Assembly: GCA_014860175.1 (NCBI GenBank)
Contig: JACZKF010000282.1
Coordinates: 1-12,667, forward strand
Length of the DNA stretch: 12,667 bases
Direction: 5' to 3'
Origin: Desulfuromonadales bacterium
Lineage (GTDB): Bacteria > Desulfobacterota > Desulfuromonadia > Desulfuromonadales > JACZKF01
Shown piece by piece: positions 1 to 5,811 of the stretch. The number at the start of each line of letters is the position of its first letter. The first letter of the stretch is position 1. Made by a program: the position numbers and the translations under genes. The notes beneath the pieces were generated by a model. It saw nothing but the letters and a program-made list of their open reading frames with translations, searched no databases and was not told the origin of the DNA.

Positions 1-555
1 CGTGTTGACGAGGGGATGCGCACCACCGCCGGCAATATCTGGGCGGCCGGTGACTGCACCGGGCCACCGCTGATCGCCCCCGCCGGGGTGAAAGAAGCGG
101 AAGTGGCGGTAGAGAACCTCCTCGATCCGCATGCGCACCGGGTCATCGACCACCGGCACACCCCGATGGCGGTTTTTACCGACCCGGAGTTTGCCACCGT
201 CGGTTTGCCCCCTGAGCGGGCTCGGGCGGCTGGACTCGATTTCGTGGAGACCTTCCTCGATCTGGCCAAAGTGGCCAAGGCGCACGTCATGGGGAGGGCG
301 CAGGGGGGGATTTTGCTGACTTCGGAGAGAGGGACCGGGCGGCTGTTGGGGGTGGAACTGCTGGCCCCGCGCGCGGCCGATGTCATCCACGAGGCGGCGC
401 TGGCGGTACGCCTGGGGCTGTCGGTCGCCGATCTGGCGGCCACCGTGCATGTCTACCCGACGATCAGCGACGGCCTGCGCCTGGCCGCCCTGGCCAACGT
501 GCAGCAGCAGAAGGCGGCGCCGGTGGACGTCTCCCCCTGGCACCCTGCGGAATGA
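1..555 (+). CDS. MerA-like FAD-dependent pyridine nucleotide-disulfide oxidoreductase, C-terminal part (5' truncated)
   Basis: The reading frame is open from base 1, so only the last 184 residues are in the window and the redox-active CxxxxC and NAD(P)-binding domain lie upstream. The segment starts with the VDEGMRT...AAGDCTG block that binds FAD in mercuric reductases and dihydrolipoamide dehydrogenases. The dimerisation domain follows, with TDPEFATVG, GRLLGVELLAP and a LRLAAL stretch near the end, which is closest to MerA. Two features argue against a plain assignment. The C-terminal vicinal Cys pair that classical MerA uses to hand over Hg(II) is absent; the protein ends in SPWHPAE. The HxHPTxSE motif of lipoamide dehydrogenase reads HVYPTISD, with Tyr (bases 454-456) at the catalytic His position, as in MerA. 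It is probably a cytosolic NAD(P)H-dependent reductase of the MerA-like subgroup; the substrate cannot be told from this part. No mer operon genes are visible. Confidence 0.85.
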   Translation, partial: RVDEGMRTTAGNIWAAGDCTGPPLIAPAGVKEAEVAVENLLDPHAHRVIDHRHTPMAVFTDPEFATVGLPPERARAAGLDFVETFLDLAKVAKAHVMGRAQGGILLTSERGTGRLLGVELLAPRAADVIHEAALAVRLGLSVADLAATVHVYPTISDGLRLAALANVQQQKAAPVDVSPWHPAE

Positions 556-563
556 AAAAGCCA

Positions 564-674
564 GGGCGCAGTCATCGTCTCTTGCAGGAACCGCGCGACC
601 GTCGCCCCTCCCCGACTATCGCCGGCCGGCCAAAGCCAGCCTTTGCGCATCCCTGCAAGGGCGATGATGCGCCC
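564..674. other. Long imperfect stem-loop (element A) between convergent genes
   Basis: The arms at 564-588 and 652-674 are complementary. 564-570 pairs with 668-674 (7 bp), base 571 is bulged, 572-577 pairs with 662-667 (6 bp), there is a small internal loop, and 581-588 pairs with 652-659 (8 bp). The 63-nt interior can form two small hairpins: 601-604 with 613-616, displaying CCCCTCCC, and 631-635 with 641-645. It lies between the stop codons of two convergent genes. No T-tract follows the stem on either strand, so a standard intrinsic terminator is unlikely. It shares motifs with the element at 1518-1669. It could be a structured RNA, a palindromic intergenic repeat, or a non-canonical bidirectional transcription barrier. 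The fold was paired by hand, without an energy calculation. Confidence 0.6.
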
Positions 675-765
675 TCATGTATACGGGATGATAAACGCCG
701 GGGCATGATTAAGCTATCGGGGGATCCCTGATTTTGCACTGGGAAAAGCCTGAAAAAAAGCCAGC

Positions 766-1440
766 TCAGAACGACAGGGTGGTCAATCCTTCCCGTACGG
801 CATATTTGACCAGATCGGCCAGGCTGTGCAGGTTCAATTTCTTCATCACCTGCCCGCGGTGGGTCTCCACCGTTTTGACACTCACATTCAGCTCGTCGGC
901 AATCTGCCGGGTCGATTTTCCTTCGGCAATCAGCTGCAGCACTTCCCGCTCGCGCACGGTGAGGGTGCCGGAGACGGCAGGCGCCTGTTCTCGCTGCAGA
1001 TAGTCGTCGAGGACGACGCTGGTGATCTTCGGGCTCAGATACATGTTTTGGTGCATCACCGCCTGGATCGCCATCAGCAGCTCATCGAAAGCGCAGTCCT
1101 TGAGCACATACCCTCGGGCGCCGGCCTGGAGGATCTGCTGGATGATGGTGCGATCGGAGTGCATGGAGAGGGCGATGACTTTGATCTTCGGATTGTCGGC
1201 CAAAATCCGGCGAGTTGCATCGATGCCGTTGAGCCCGGGCATGGAAATGTCCATGACCACCACATCCGGCACCAGTTCCCGAGCCAGTCTGACCGCCGCC
1301 CGCCCGTTATTGGCGACCGCCAGCATCTGCATGTGCTGCTGTTGATCGAAAAGATGGCGGATGCATTCGTGGAAGATTTCGTGGTCATCGACGAAAATGA
1401 TGCGGATCTTGCCTTCCTGCTCGTTTCCCGAACCGGCCAT
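766..1440 (-). CDS. NarL/FixJ-type response regulator (REC + LuxR helix-turn-helix)
   Basis: The product is 224 residues, the usual NarL-family length, and is a cytosolic transcription factor controlled by phosphorylation. The receiver domain (about 11-128) has the acidic pair D18/D19, phospho-acceptor D64 in VVMDISMPG, switch Ser92 and Lys114 in YVLKD. A linker leads to a LuxR-type DNA-binding domain (about 158-220) with LTVREREVLQLIAEG and the recognition helix SVKTVETHR. All key residues are present, so it should be phosphorylatable. A purine-rich ribosome site (GGAGGGGAG on the minus strand) sits just before the ATG. No histidine kinase gene is nearby, so it is an orphan here and its partner and regulon are unknown. 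Its predicted promoter (1718-1746) would give a leader of about 270 nt containing the inverted-repeat element at 1518-1669. The gene diverges from the ubiD-family gene and could regulate that promoter. Confidence 0.93.
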   Translation of the reverse strand: MAGSGNEQEGKIRIIFVDDHEIFHECIRHLFDQQQHMQMLAVANNGRAAVRLARELVPDVVVMDISMPGLNGIDATRRILADNPKIKVIALSMHSDRTIIQQILQAGARGYVLKDCAFDELLMAIQAVMHQNMYLSPKITSVVLDDYLQREQAPAVSGTLTVREREVLQLIAEGKSTRQIADELNVSVKTVETHRGQVMKKLNLHSLADLVKYAVREGLTTLSF

Positions 1441-1517
1441 CTCTCCCCTCCGCTGATAAGGTCAGAAGCGAATATGCCACAGGAAATCTACAGGGTAAAG
1501 AACCAAGCACGGGAGAA

Positions 1518-1669
1518 GCGGCACAGCATAAGCCATGGCACGGTGACTGAGGGGGGCGCCCCTCCTGACGCCCCTCAGTCGCCCATCGCTGGTTGCGCAC
1601 CTGCTTCCCCTCCCAGGAGCGGGTCCGCAACAGCAATGGAGTTCCGTGCCATGGCTTATGAGGTGCCGC
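1518..1669. repeat. 152-nt inverted-repeat element with internal hairpins (element B)
   Basis: The terminal arms are nearly perfect inverted repeats. 1527-1543 pairs with 1644-1660 over 17 bp without mismatch. It is extended by a tandem A/G mismatch (AG at 1525-1526 opposite AG at 1661-1662) and then 7 more pairs (1518-1524 with 1663-1669). The enclosed 100 nt form two further hairpins. One pairs 1545-1554 with 1571-1580 (10 bp). The other is a long broken stem, 1583-1607 with 1616-1639, capped by a C-rich loop at 1608-1615. The predicted shape is a three-way junction closed by a 24-bp stem. Tandem 12-mers start at 1557 and 1569, both with CGCCCCTC. No ORF, transposase or clear target-site duplication accompanies it. 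It lies in a divergent promoter region, in the likely leader of the response-regulator gene on the minus strand. It may be a structured RNA or a non-autonomous palindromic repeat. The pairing is direct observation; the function is unknown. Confidence 0.8.
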
Positions 1670-1717
1670 AGGAAGGGGGGTAGGTTGGCGACCAGGGCAT
1701 GCAGCGAGAACGGGGCA

Positions 1718-1746
1718 ATTTTATCTGAAAAAATTTTAACAAACAA
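1718..1746 (-). promoter_or_regulatory. Sigma-70-like promoter reading toward element B and the response regulator
   Basis: On the minus strand, TTGTTT (1746-1741) and TAAAAT (1723-1718) are separated by exactly 17 nt of AT-rich DNA, in an otherwise GC-rich setting. A transcript from here would cross the inverted-repeat element before reaching the response-regulator start at 1440. Predicted from hexamer match and spacing only. Confidence 0.5.
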
Positions 1747-1775
1747 GCGAAAATTTCCGCCACGGCCACCCTCCC

Positions 1776-1804
1776 TTGTCTTTCCCCGCCAGCTTGGTTA
1801 AGAT
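1776..1804 (+). promoter_or_regulatory. Sigma-70-like promoter for the ubiD-family gene
   Basis: TTGTCT (1776-1781) and TAAGAT (1799-1804) are spaced by 17 nt. The predicted start is about 18-20 nt before the ATG at 1829, so the leader is very short, with GGGAGGT (1817-1823) as ribosome site. The AT-rich block at 1717-1756 upstream could act as an UP element and is shared with the opposing promoter. Confidence 0.5.
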
Positions 1805-1828
1805 GCCGCATTCGTCGGGAGGTCTGTC

Positions 1829-3667
1829 ATGGGTTATCGCAATCTGGCCGAATGCGTGCGGGATCTGGAAGGCTCCGGTCAACTGGTTCGAATCGATCTG
1901 GAGGTCGATCCCGATCTGGAGGTGGCCGCCATCCAACGCCGGCTCTACCGGGCCGGCGGGCCGGCGGTGCTGTTTACCCGCGCCCGGGGGTGCGCCTTCC
2001 CCCTGCTGGCCAATCTGTTCGGCACCCTGGAGCGCACCCGGTATCTGTTTCGCGACAGCCTTGAGGCGGTACACCGGCTTATGGAGCTGAAAAAGCAGCC
2101 GGAGAGCGCCTGGCGTCACCCCTGGCAGTCGCTGAAAGCCGGCAGCCATCTGCTCCACCTTCTTCCCCGGAAAGTCGGCAACGGTCCGATTCTGGCCCAG
2201 ACGACGACCATCGACCGGCTGCCGCAGATCCGCCACTGGCCGCGGGACGGCGGCGCCTTCATCACCTTGCCGCAAGTCTACTCGGAAAGCCCCTCGTCCC
2301 CCGGTTGGCGCAGTTCCAATCTCGGCATGTACCGCATCCAGCTGTCGGGAAATCAGTATGCGCCGAATCGGGAAGTCGGGCTGCACTACCAGATCCACCG
2401 TGGCATCGGCGTTCACCATGCCGAAGCGGTGGCCCGGGGCGAGCCGCTGCGGGTGAACATCTTTGTCGGCGGCCCTCCCGCCCTGACGGTGGCGGCGGTA
2501 ATGCCGCTTCCCGAGGGTTTGCCGGAAGTGGCCTTCGCCGGCGTGTTGGGGGGGCGCCGGCTGGCTCTGGTCTGTCGTCCGGGAGAGCTGCCGATACCGG
2601 CGGAGGCCGACTTCTGTATCAGCGGCACGGTAGATCCTCACCATACCCTCCCCGAAGGGCCCTTTGGCGACCATCTCGGCTATTACAGTCTGACTCACGA
2701 CTTCCCGGTGTTGCGGGTGGAAAGGGTCGTGCACCGGCCTGGGGCGATCTGGCCCTTCACCGTGGTGGGCCGACCGCCGCAGGAAGATACCAGCTTTGGC
2801 GCCTTCATTCATGAGCTGACCAGGCCGCTGATCCCTACCCTCGTTCCCGGCGTGCATGCTGTGCATGCCGTCGATGCCGCCGGTGTGCATCCGCTGCTGC
2901 TGGCCATCGGCAGCGAACGCTACGCCCCCTATGCCATCGGCCGGCGCCCGCAGGAGCTGCTGACCCAGGCCAACGCCCTCCTCGGGCAGGGGCAGCTGTC
3001 GCTGGCCAAGTACCTGCTGATCGCCGCCCGGGAAGATGCGCCAGAGCTCGACCTGCACGACATCCAGCGGTTTTTCATCCATCTGTTGGAGCGGGTCGAC
3101 TGGCGCCGCGATCTGCACTTCCAGACCTGCACCACCGTCGATACTCTCGACTACAGCGGCGGGGGGTTGAATGAAGGGTCGAAGGTGGTGATCGCCGCCG
3201 CCGGCGACCGCCGGCGACAACTGCCGCTCGCGGTGCCGGGGGAGTTGCGGCTGCCGGCAAGGTTCGACCTGCCGCGCCTGGCTCTGCCGGGAGTCCTGGT
3301 CATTCAGGGGCCGGCCGCTGTCGCCGGCCATGGGGGCGATCCGGCCATCGAGCAGCTGTGCTCCGCCCTGGCCGGCCAGCCGTCCCTGGCACCCTTCCCC
3401 CTGGTGGTGGTCGTCGACGACAGTGATTTCGCCGCCCGTACCCTCGACAACTTTCTGTGGGTGACCTTCACCCGCTCCGATCCGGGAAACGACCTTTACG
3501 GGGTGGGGGCGACATCGGTCGGTAAGCACTGGGGTTGCAGCGGCTCCCTGGTGATCGATGCCCGCGGCAAGCCGCACCACGCCCCTCCTCTGGAAGAAGA
3601 TCCCGCCGTCGAACGACGGGTCGATTGCCTCGGGGCTCCGGGCGGAGCGCTTCACCGGATCATCTGA
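1829..3667 (+). CDS. UbiD-family prenylated-FMN-dependent decarboxylase
   Basis: The 612-residue product matches the UbiD family, cytosolic enzymes that use prenylated FMN to decarboxylate aromatic or unsaturated acids. The block SSNLGMYRIQ (162-171) carries the conserved Arg169 that contacts the cofactor. Further on are NIFVGGPPA (210-218) and PEGPFGDHLGYYS (275-287) with the acidic residues E276 and D281 expected in the active site. At about 612 residues it is longer than E. coli UbiD (about 490) and nearer the long epsilonproteobacterial forms called menaquinone biosynthesis decarboxylase in the futalosine route. A role in menaquinone synthesis is plausible, but the substrate cannot be read from the sequence. 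No UbiX-type prenyltransferase, which makes the cofactor, is in the window. ATG 1829 is chosen for its GGGAGGT site and close promoter. A DoxX-family gene follows 10 nt later, probably co-transcribed. Confidence 0.88.
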   Translation: MGYRNLAECVRDLEGSGQLVRIDLEVDPDLEVAAIQRRLYRAGGPAVLFTRARGCAFPLLANLFGTLERTRYLFRDSLEAVHRLMELKKQPESAWRHPWQSLKAGSHLLHLLPRKVGNGPILAQTTTIDRLPQIRHWPRDGGAFITLPQVYSESPSSPGWRSSNLGMYRIQLSGNQYAPNREVGLHYQIHRGIGVHHAEAVARGEPLRVNIFVGGPPALTVAAVMPLPEGLPEVAFAGVLGGRRLALVCRPGELPIPAEADFCISGTVDPHHTLPEGPFGDHLGYYSLTHDFPVLRVERVVHRPGAIWPFTVVGRPPQEDTSFGAFIHELTRPLIPTLVPGVHAVHAVDAAGVHPLLLAIGSERYAPYAIGRRPQELLTQANALLGQGQLSLAKYLLIAAREDAPELDLHDIQRFFIHLLERVDWRRDLHFQTCTTVDTLDYSGGGLNEGSKVVIAAAGDRRRQLPLAVPGELRLPARFDLPRLALPGVLVIQGPAAVAGHGGDPAIEQLCSALAGQPSLAPFPLVVVVDDSDFAARTLDNFLWVTFTRSDPGNDLYGVGATSVGKHWGCSGSLVIDARGKPHHAPPLEEDPAVERRVDCLGAPGGALHRII

Positions 3668-3677
3668 AAGGAAAAGG

Positions 3678-4064
3678 ATGGCGCGTCTGTGGCAAGATCG
3701 GGAGCTGGGGCTGGTGTGGTTGCGTCTGGGGGTCGGCGGCGCCTTTATCCACTTCGGAGCCCTCGCCCTCCTGGCCGGTCCCGCTCGCTGGGCGCGGATG
3801 GGAGGGGTGGTCCGCCACCTGGGAATCAGCTTTTTTCCGGAAGGATGGGGATTTCTCCTCGCCTTTCTCGCCTTGGCCGGTGGTGTCGGCCTGCTGCTCG
3901 GCTTCTGGTTTCGCCCCTTCTGCCTGATTCTGGCGATCGGGTTGACGCTCGCCGCCTATCTGAACTGGCGCCATGGCGGCGGCGGCGTTGAGGCGGTCGT
4001 CCGGGTGTTGGTGGTGACCGGCCTGTTGTTCACCGGCCCGGGCCGTTATGGCATGGGGCGATGA
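3678..4064 (+). CDS. DoxX-family small integral membrane protein
   Basis: The product is 128 residues and mostly hydrophobic, with four likely membrane helices at about 11-33, 56-76, 79-96 and 104-119. The first helix region (LRLGVGGAFIHFGALAL), a small-residue-rich second helix and a short GRYGMGR tail fit the DoxX/DoxD-like fold of inner-membrane proteins of about 130 residues. The family has been linked to quinone-dependent sulfur or redox chemistry in some organisms, but most members have no assigned role. The frame extends upstream, but ATG 3678 is preferred because AAAGGA (3667-3672) precedes it and because an upstream start would overlap the decarboxylase gene heavily. It begins 10 nt after that gene and is likely in the same operon. 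Its last 19 bases overlap the 3' end of the opposing SAP-domain gene. Confidence 0.75.
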   Translation: MARLWQDRELGLVWLRLGVGGAFIHFGALALLAGPARWARMGGVVRHLGISFFPEGWGFLLAFLALAGGVGLLLGFWFRPFCLILAIGLTLAAYLNWRHGGGGVEAVVRVLVVTGLLFTGPGRYGMGR

Positions 4065-4273
4065 GCGGTCGCGGCGGCCTCCTTGCCGGCCGGTCGGCAG
4101 TCCGCCCGCCAGCAGCAGCCGACTTGATCGCAATCGACGCGTCGGTCGGTGGCAAAGCAGGCCTGGTTTCCTTCCCTCGCCTGAACGGCCCGAATCAACT
4201 CGGCTTTGCGCATCTTGCCGCTGGCGGCCACACCAACGACTCGGGCCCGCTGGCGAATTTCCTCGATTCTCAT
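4046..4273 (-). CDS. Small SAP-domain-like protein with a C-terminal Cys cluster
   Basis: The product is 75 residues. Residues 1-31 (MRIEEIRQRAR...KMRKAELIRAVQ) read as a SAP or Rho-N-type helix-extended-helix, a fold known from nucleic-acid binding. Residues 36-60 hold five cysteines (C39, C48, C53, C54, C59) around NQACF, DCDQ and CCWRADC, spaced like a small metal site, probably zinc. Short proteins with this build (SAP-like N terminus, then EGN..CF and C..WR.DC) recur in deltaproteobacteria from my general knowledge; no function is established. The start is ATG 4273, supported by GGGAG at 4281-4285 (minus strand). An earlier in-frame TTG at 4291 has no comparable site. A strong TTGACA box lies upstream (4345-4350). 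The last residues (AAATAHRPMP) overlap the DoxX gene and look unconserved. Confidence 0.75.
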   Translation of the reverse strand: MRIEEIRQRARVVGVAASGKMRKAELIRAVQAREGNQACFATDRRVDCDQVGCCWRADCRPAGKEAAATAHRPMP

Positions 4274-4280
4274 AGAGAAG

Positions 4281-4285
4281 CTCCC
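4281..4285 (-). promoter_or_regulatory. Ribosome binding site that fixes the SAP-protein start
   Basis: GGGAG on the minus strand lies 7 nt before ATG 4273. It lies inside the coding sequence that a TTG start at 4291 would imply, so the shorter 75-residue reading is preferred. Confidence 0.6.
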
Positions 4286-4322
4286 TGCCAAACAAGAGAT
4301 AGCCGGTGGGGCTGGCGGCGAA

Positions 4323-4350
4323 ATTCAACCACACAATTAAAATTTGTCAA
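4323..4350 (-). promoter_or_regulatory. Sigma-70-like promoter for the SAP-domain gene
   Basis: On the minus strand a perfect TTGACA (4350-4345) is followed after 16 nt by TTGAAT (4328-4323), a 4/6 match to the -10 consensus. The spacer is AT-rich. The predicted leader is about 45 nt. Confidence 0.45.
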
Positions 4351-4390
4351 TTCCATGTCTGATGGGCAGCGGCAAACTGTTCGATGCTGG

Positions 4391-4419
4391 TTGTCCTGGC
4401 GGTTTCGGTCAGGTAAGAT
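4391..4419 (+). promoter_or_regulatory. Sigma-70-like promoter for cysM
   Basis: TTGTCC (4391-4396), a 17-nt spacer and TAAGAT (4414-4419) are nearly the same promoter as the one upstream of the ubiD-family gene. The leader to ATG 4480 would be about 54 nt. No obvious Cys-responsive or T-box structure was seen in it. Confidence 0.5.
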
Positions 4420-4479
4420 AAGCGCCGGTATCGTTGCCGGTAACTTTGTGTAGATCGTGCCAAAGAAGGGCCTTTTGCC

Positions 4480-5403
4480 ATGTCCGCTCCCTCTTGCCGG
4501 CTCTTCGAGTCGATCGGCAACACGCCGCTGGTTGAACTCACCCGCCTCAACCCCCACCCCGGGGTCCGCATTCTGGCCAAGCTGGAGGGGAACAATCCGG
4601 GTGGTTCGGTTAAAGACCGTCCGGCCTGGTATATGATCCGCAAAGCCGAAGAAAGCGGAGAGCTGTCGTCACAAAGAACCATCCTTGAGCCGACCTCCGG
4701 CAACACCGGCATCGCACTGGCGATGATCGGCGCCGCCCGGGGCTATCGGGTCAAACTGGTGATGCCGGCCTGCGTCAGCCTGGAGCGGCGCAGCGTGCTG
4801 GAGGCGTACGGGGCCGAGGTGGTGCTCTCCCCGGCCGGGGAAGCCACTGACGGGGCTATCCGCCTGGCCCACCGGCTGCTCGCCGAGGCCCCCGAGCGCT
4901 ACTTCATGCCCAACCAGTACGACAATGAGAACAACCCTCTGGCCCATTACGAGACGACCGGCCCGGAGATCCTGGCCCAGACCGGCGGTGAACTCGACTA
5001 TTTCGTCGCTGGCATGGGAACTTCCGGGACCCTGATGGGGGTCAGCCGGTTTTTCCGCGACCACCGCCCCGAAGTGCGCGTGATCGGTATCGAGCCGCGC
5101 CTCGGGCATCGGGTCCAGGGGCTGAAGAACATGCAGGAGGCGATCGTCCCCCGGATCTATGGTCCTGACCAGCTCGCCGGCAAGCTGGTCGTCAATGACG
5201 AAGAGGCCTTCGAAACGGCCCGGCTGCTCGCCCTGCAGGAGGGGATCTTTGTCGGCATGTCCAGCGGAGCGGCGGTGGCGGGGGCGCTTCGGCTGGCGGC
5301 CGAGATCGGCGCCGGGACCATCGTCACGTTACTGCCGGACCGTGGTGACCGCTACCTGAGTACCAACCTGTTTCGCTCGGTCTGCGCCTCCTGCCCCCCT
5401 TGA
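4480..5403 (+). CDS. cysM: Cysteine synthase, CysM (O-acetylserine sulfhydrylase B) type
   Basis: The product is 307 residues, typical of PLP-dependent cysteine synthases that convert O-acetylserine and a sulfur donor to cysteine in the cytosol. EGNNPGGSVKDRPA (36-49) contains the Schiff-base Lys45; the NNPxGSVKDRPA form is typical of CysM rather than CysK. SGNTG (73-77) binds the substrate carboxylate, GTSGT (180-184) is the PLP phosphate loop, and SSGAA (261-265) and LPDRGDRYLST (285-295) close the fold. The last residues contain CASCPP, a CxxC of unknown importance. CysM enzymes can accept thiosulfate or other sulfur donors besides sulfide, but specificity cannot be judged here. It has its own predicted promoter, and GAAGG about 10 nt before the ATG is a weak, distant ribosome site. 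A DUF3024-like gene follows 24 nt downstream. Confidence 0.92.
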   Translation: MSAPSCRLFESIGNTPLVELTRLNPHPGVRILAKLEGNNPGGSVKDRPAWYMIRKAEESGELSSQRTILEPTSGNTGIALAMIGAARGYRVKLVMPACVSLERRSVLEAYGAEVVLSPAGEATDGAIRLAHRLLAEAPERYFMPNQYDNENNPLAHYETTGPEILAQTGGELDYFVAGMGTSGTLMGVSRFFRDHRPEVRVIGIEPRLGHRVQGLKNMQEAIVPRIYGPDQLAGKLVVNDEEAFETARLLALQEGIFVGMSSGAAVAGALRLAAEIGAGTIVTLLPDRGDRYLSTNLFRSVCASCPP

Positions 5404-5427
5404 GGTCCGGACGAGCCGCGAGGCGCC

Positions 5428-5766
5428 ATGACCCTGCCTGACCTGGTCCAAAGAACGGCCGAGAAGATCCTCCTCGACTACTGCCAAAAGCGGACCCAGT
5501 CGTGCGCCTTTATCGGTGTCCAGTTCGCCACCGAAGGCGACTGCATCACTTTGTTGGGGCAGACCGGCTGTCATCATCCGGCGGGAGCCGGGGAGCTGCG
5601 GCCGGTGGCCCGTTTCTGCTACAACTCTTCCCTGGGACAGTGGACCCTGCACTACCCCGGTCCCGACAGCAGCTGGCCTTTCTATCTCAACGTCACCCCT
5701 TCCCTCGATCTGAACAAACTCCTGCACTGTGTCGACCAGGATCCGCTCGGGGTTTTCTGGTCCTGA
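5428..5766 (+). CDS. DUF3024-like small protein
   Basis: The product is 112 residues with no signal peptide or membrane segment. The second half, PVARFCYNSSLGQWTLHY, then SSWPFYLNVTPSLDLNKLL and the end DQDPLGVFWS, matches my memory of DUF3024, a family of about 100-120 residues ending in a D-DP-G-FWG-type motif. No biochemical role is known to me. The N-terminal part carries several Cys and His residues (DYC, QSCAF, GDC, TGCHH), more than usual, which could hint at metal binding, though this is speculative. It starts 24 nt after cysM, with GAGG a few bases before ATG 5428, so the two are probably co-transcribed; any link to cysteine metabolism is inferred from position alone. Confidence 0.72.
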   Translation: MTLPDLVQRTAEKILLDYCQKRTQSCAFIGVQFATEGDCITLLGQTGCHHPAGAGELRPVARFCYNSSLGQWTLHYPGPDSSWPFYLNVTPSLDLNKLLHCVDQDPLGVFWS

Positions 5767-5787
5767 CCCCTTGCCGCCCCCGGGCTG

Positions 5788-5807
5788 AAAAAGCCTTGTC
5801 GGCTCTT
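5788..5807 (-). terminator. Intrinsic terminator of the ABC transporter operon
   Basis: On the minus strand, AAGAGCC (5807-5801), a 5-nt loop and GGCTTTT (5795-5789) form a 7-bp stem with one G-U pair, merging into a run of five T. It lies 4 nt past the permease stop, between convergent genes. The stem is short, so strength is uncertain. Confidence 0.5.
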
Positions 5808-5811
5808 CCGG

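Noticed and set aside
738..768. Intrinsic terminator behind the response regulator (run of seven T on the minus strand after the stop)
   Set aside because: No stable GC stem immediately precedes the T-run; the only pairing found is 4 bp.
1631..1656. Sigma-54 promoter (TGGCAC on the minus strand followed by TTGC)
   Set aside because: The gap between TGGCAC and TTGC is 9 nt instead of the required 5.
1518..1669. Retron msr-msd or IS/OMEGA-type guide RNA, suggested by long inverted repeats around stem-loops
   Set aside because: No reverse transcriptase, IscB/TnpB or transposase gene is within the window, and no target-site duplication is seen.
1736..3655. 639-codon open frame on the minus strand opposite the ubiD-family gene
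   Set aside because: It is the mirror of a high-GC gene; its translation has no recognisable domain, and the plus-strand product has clear family motifs.
4197..4212. TTTGCGCAT resembling the shared block of elements A and B
   Set aside because: It lies within the SAP-protein coding sequence (codons for MRKA) with no inverted repeat around it, so it is probably chance.
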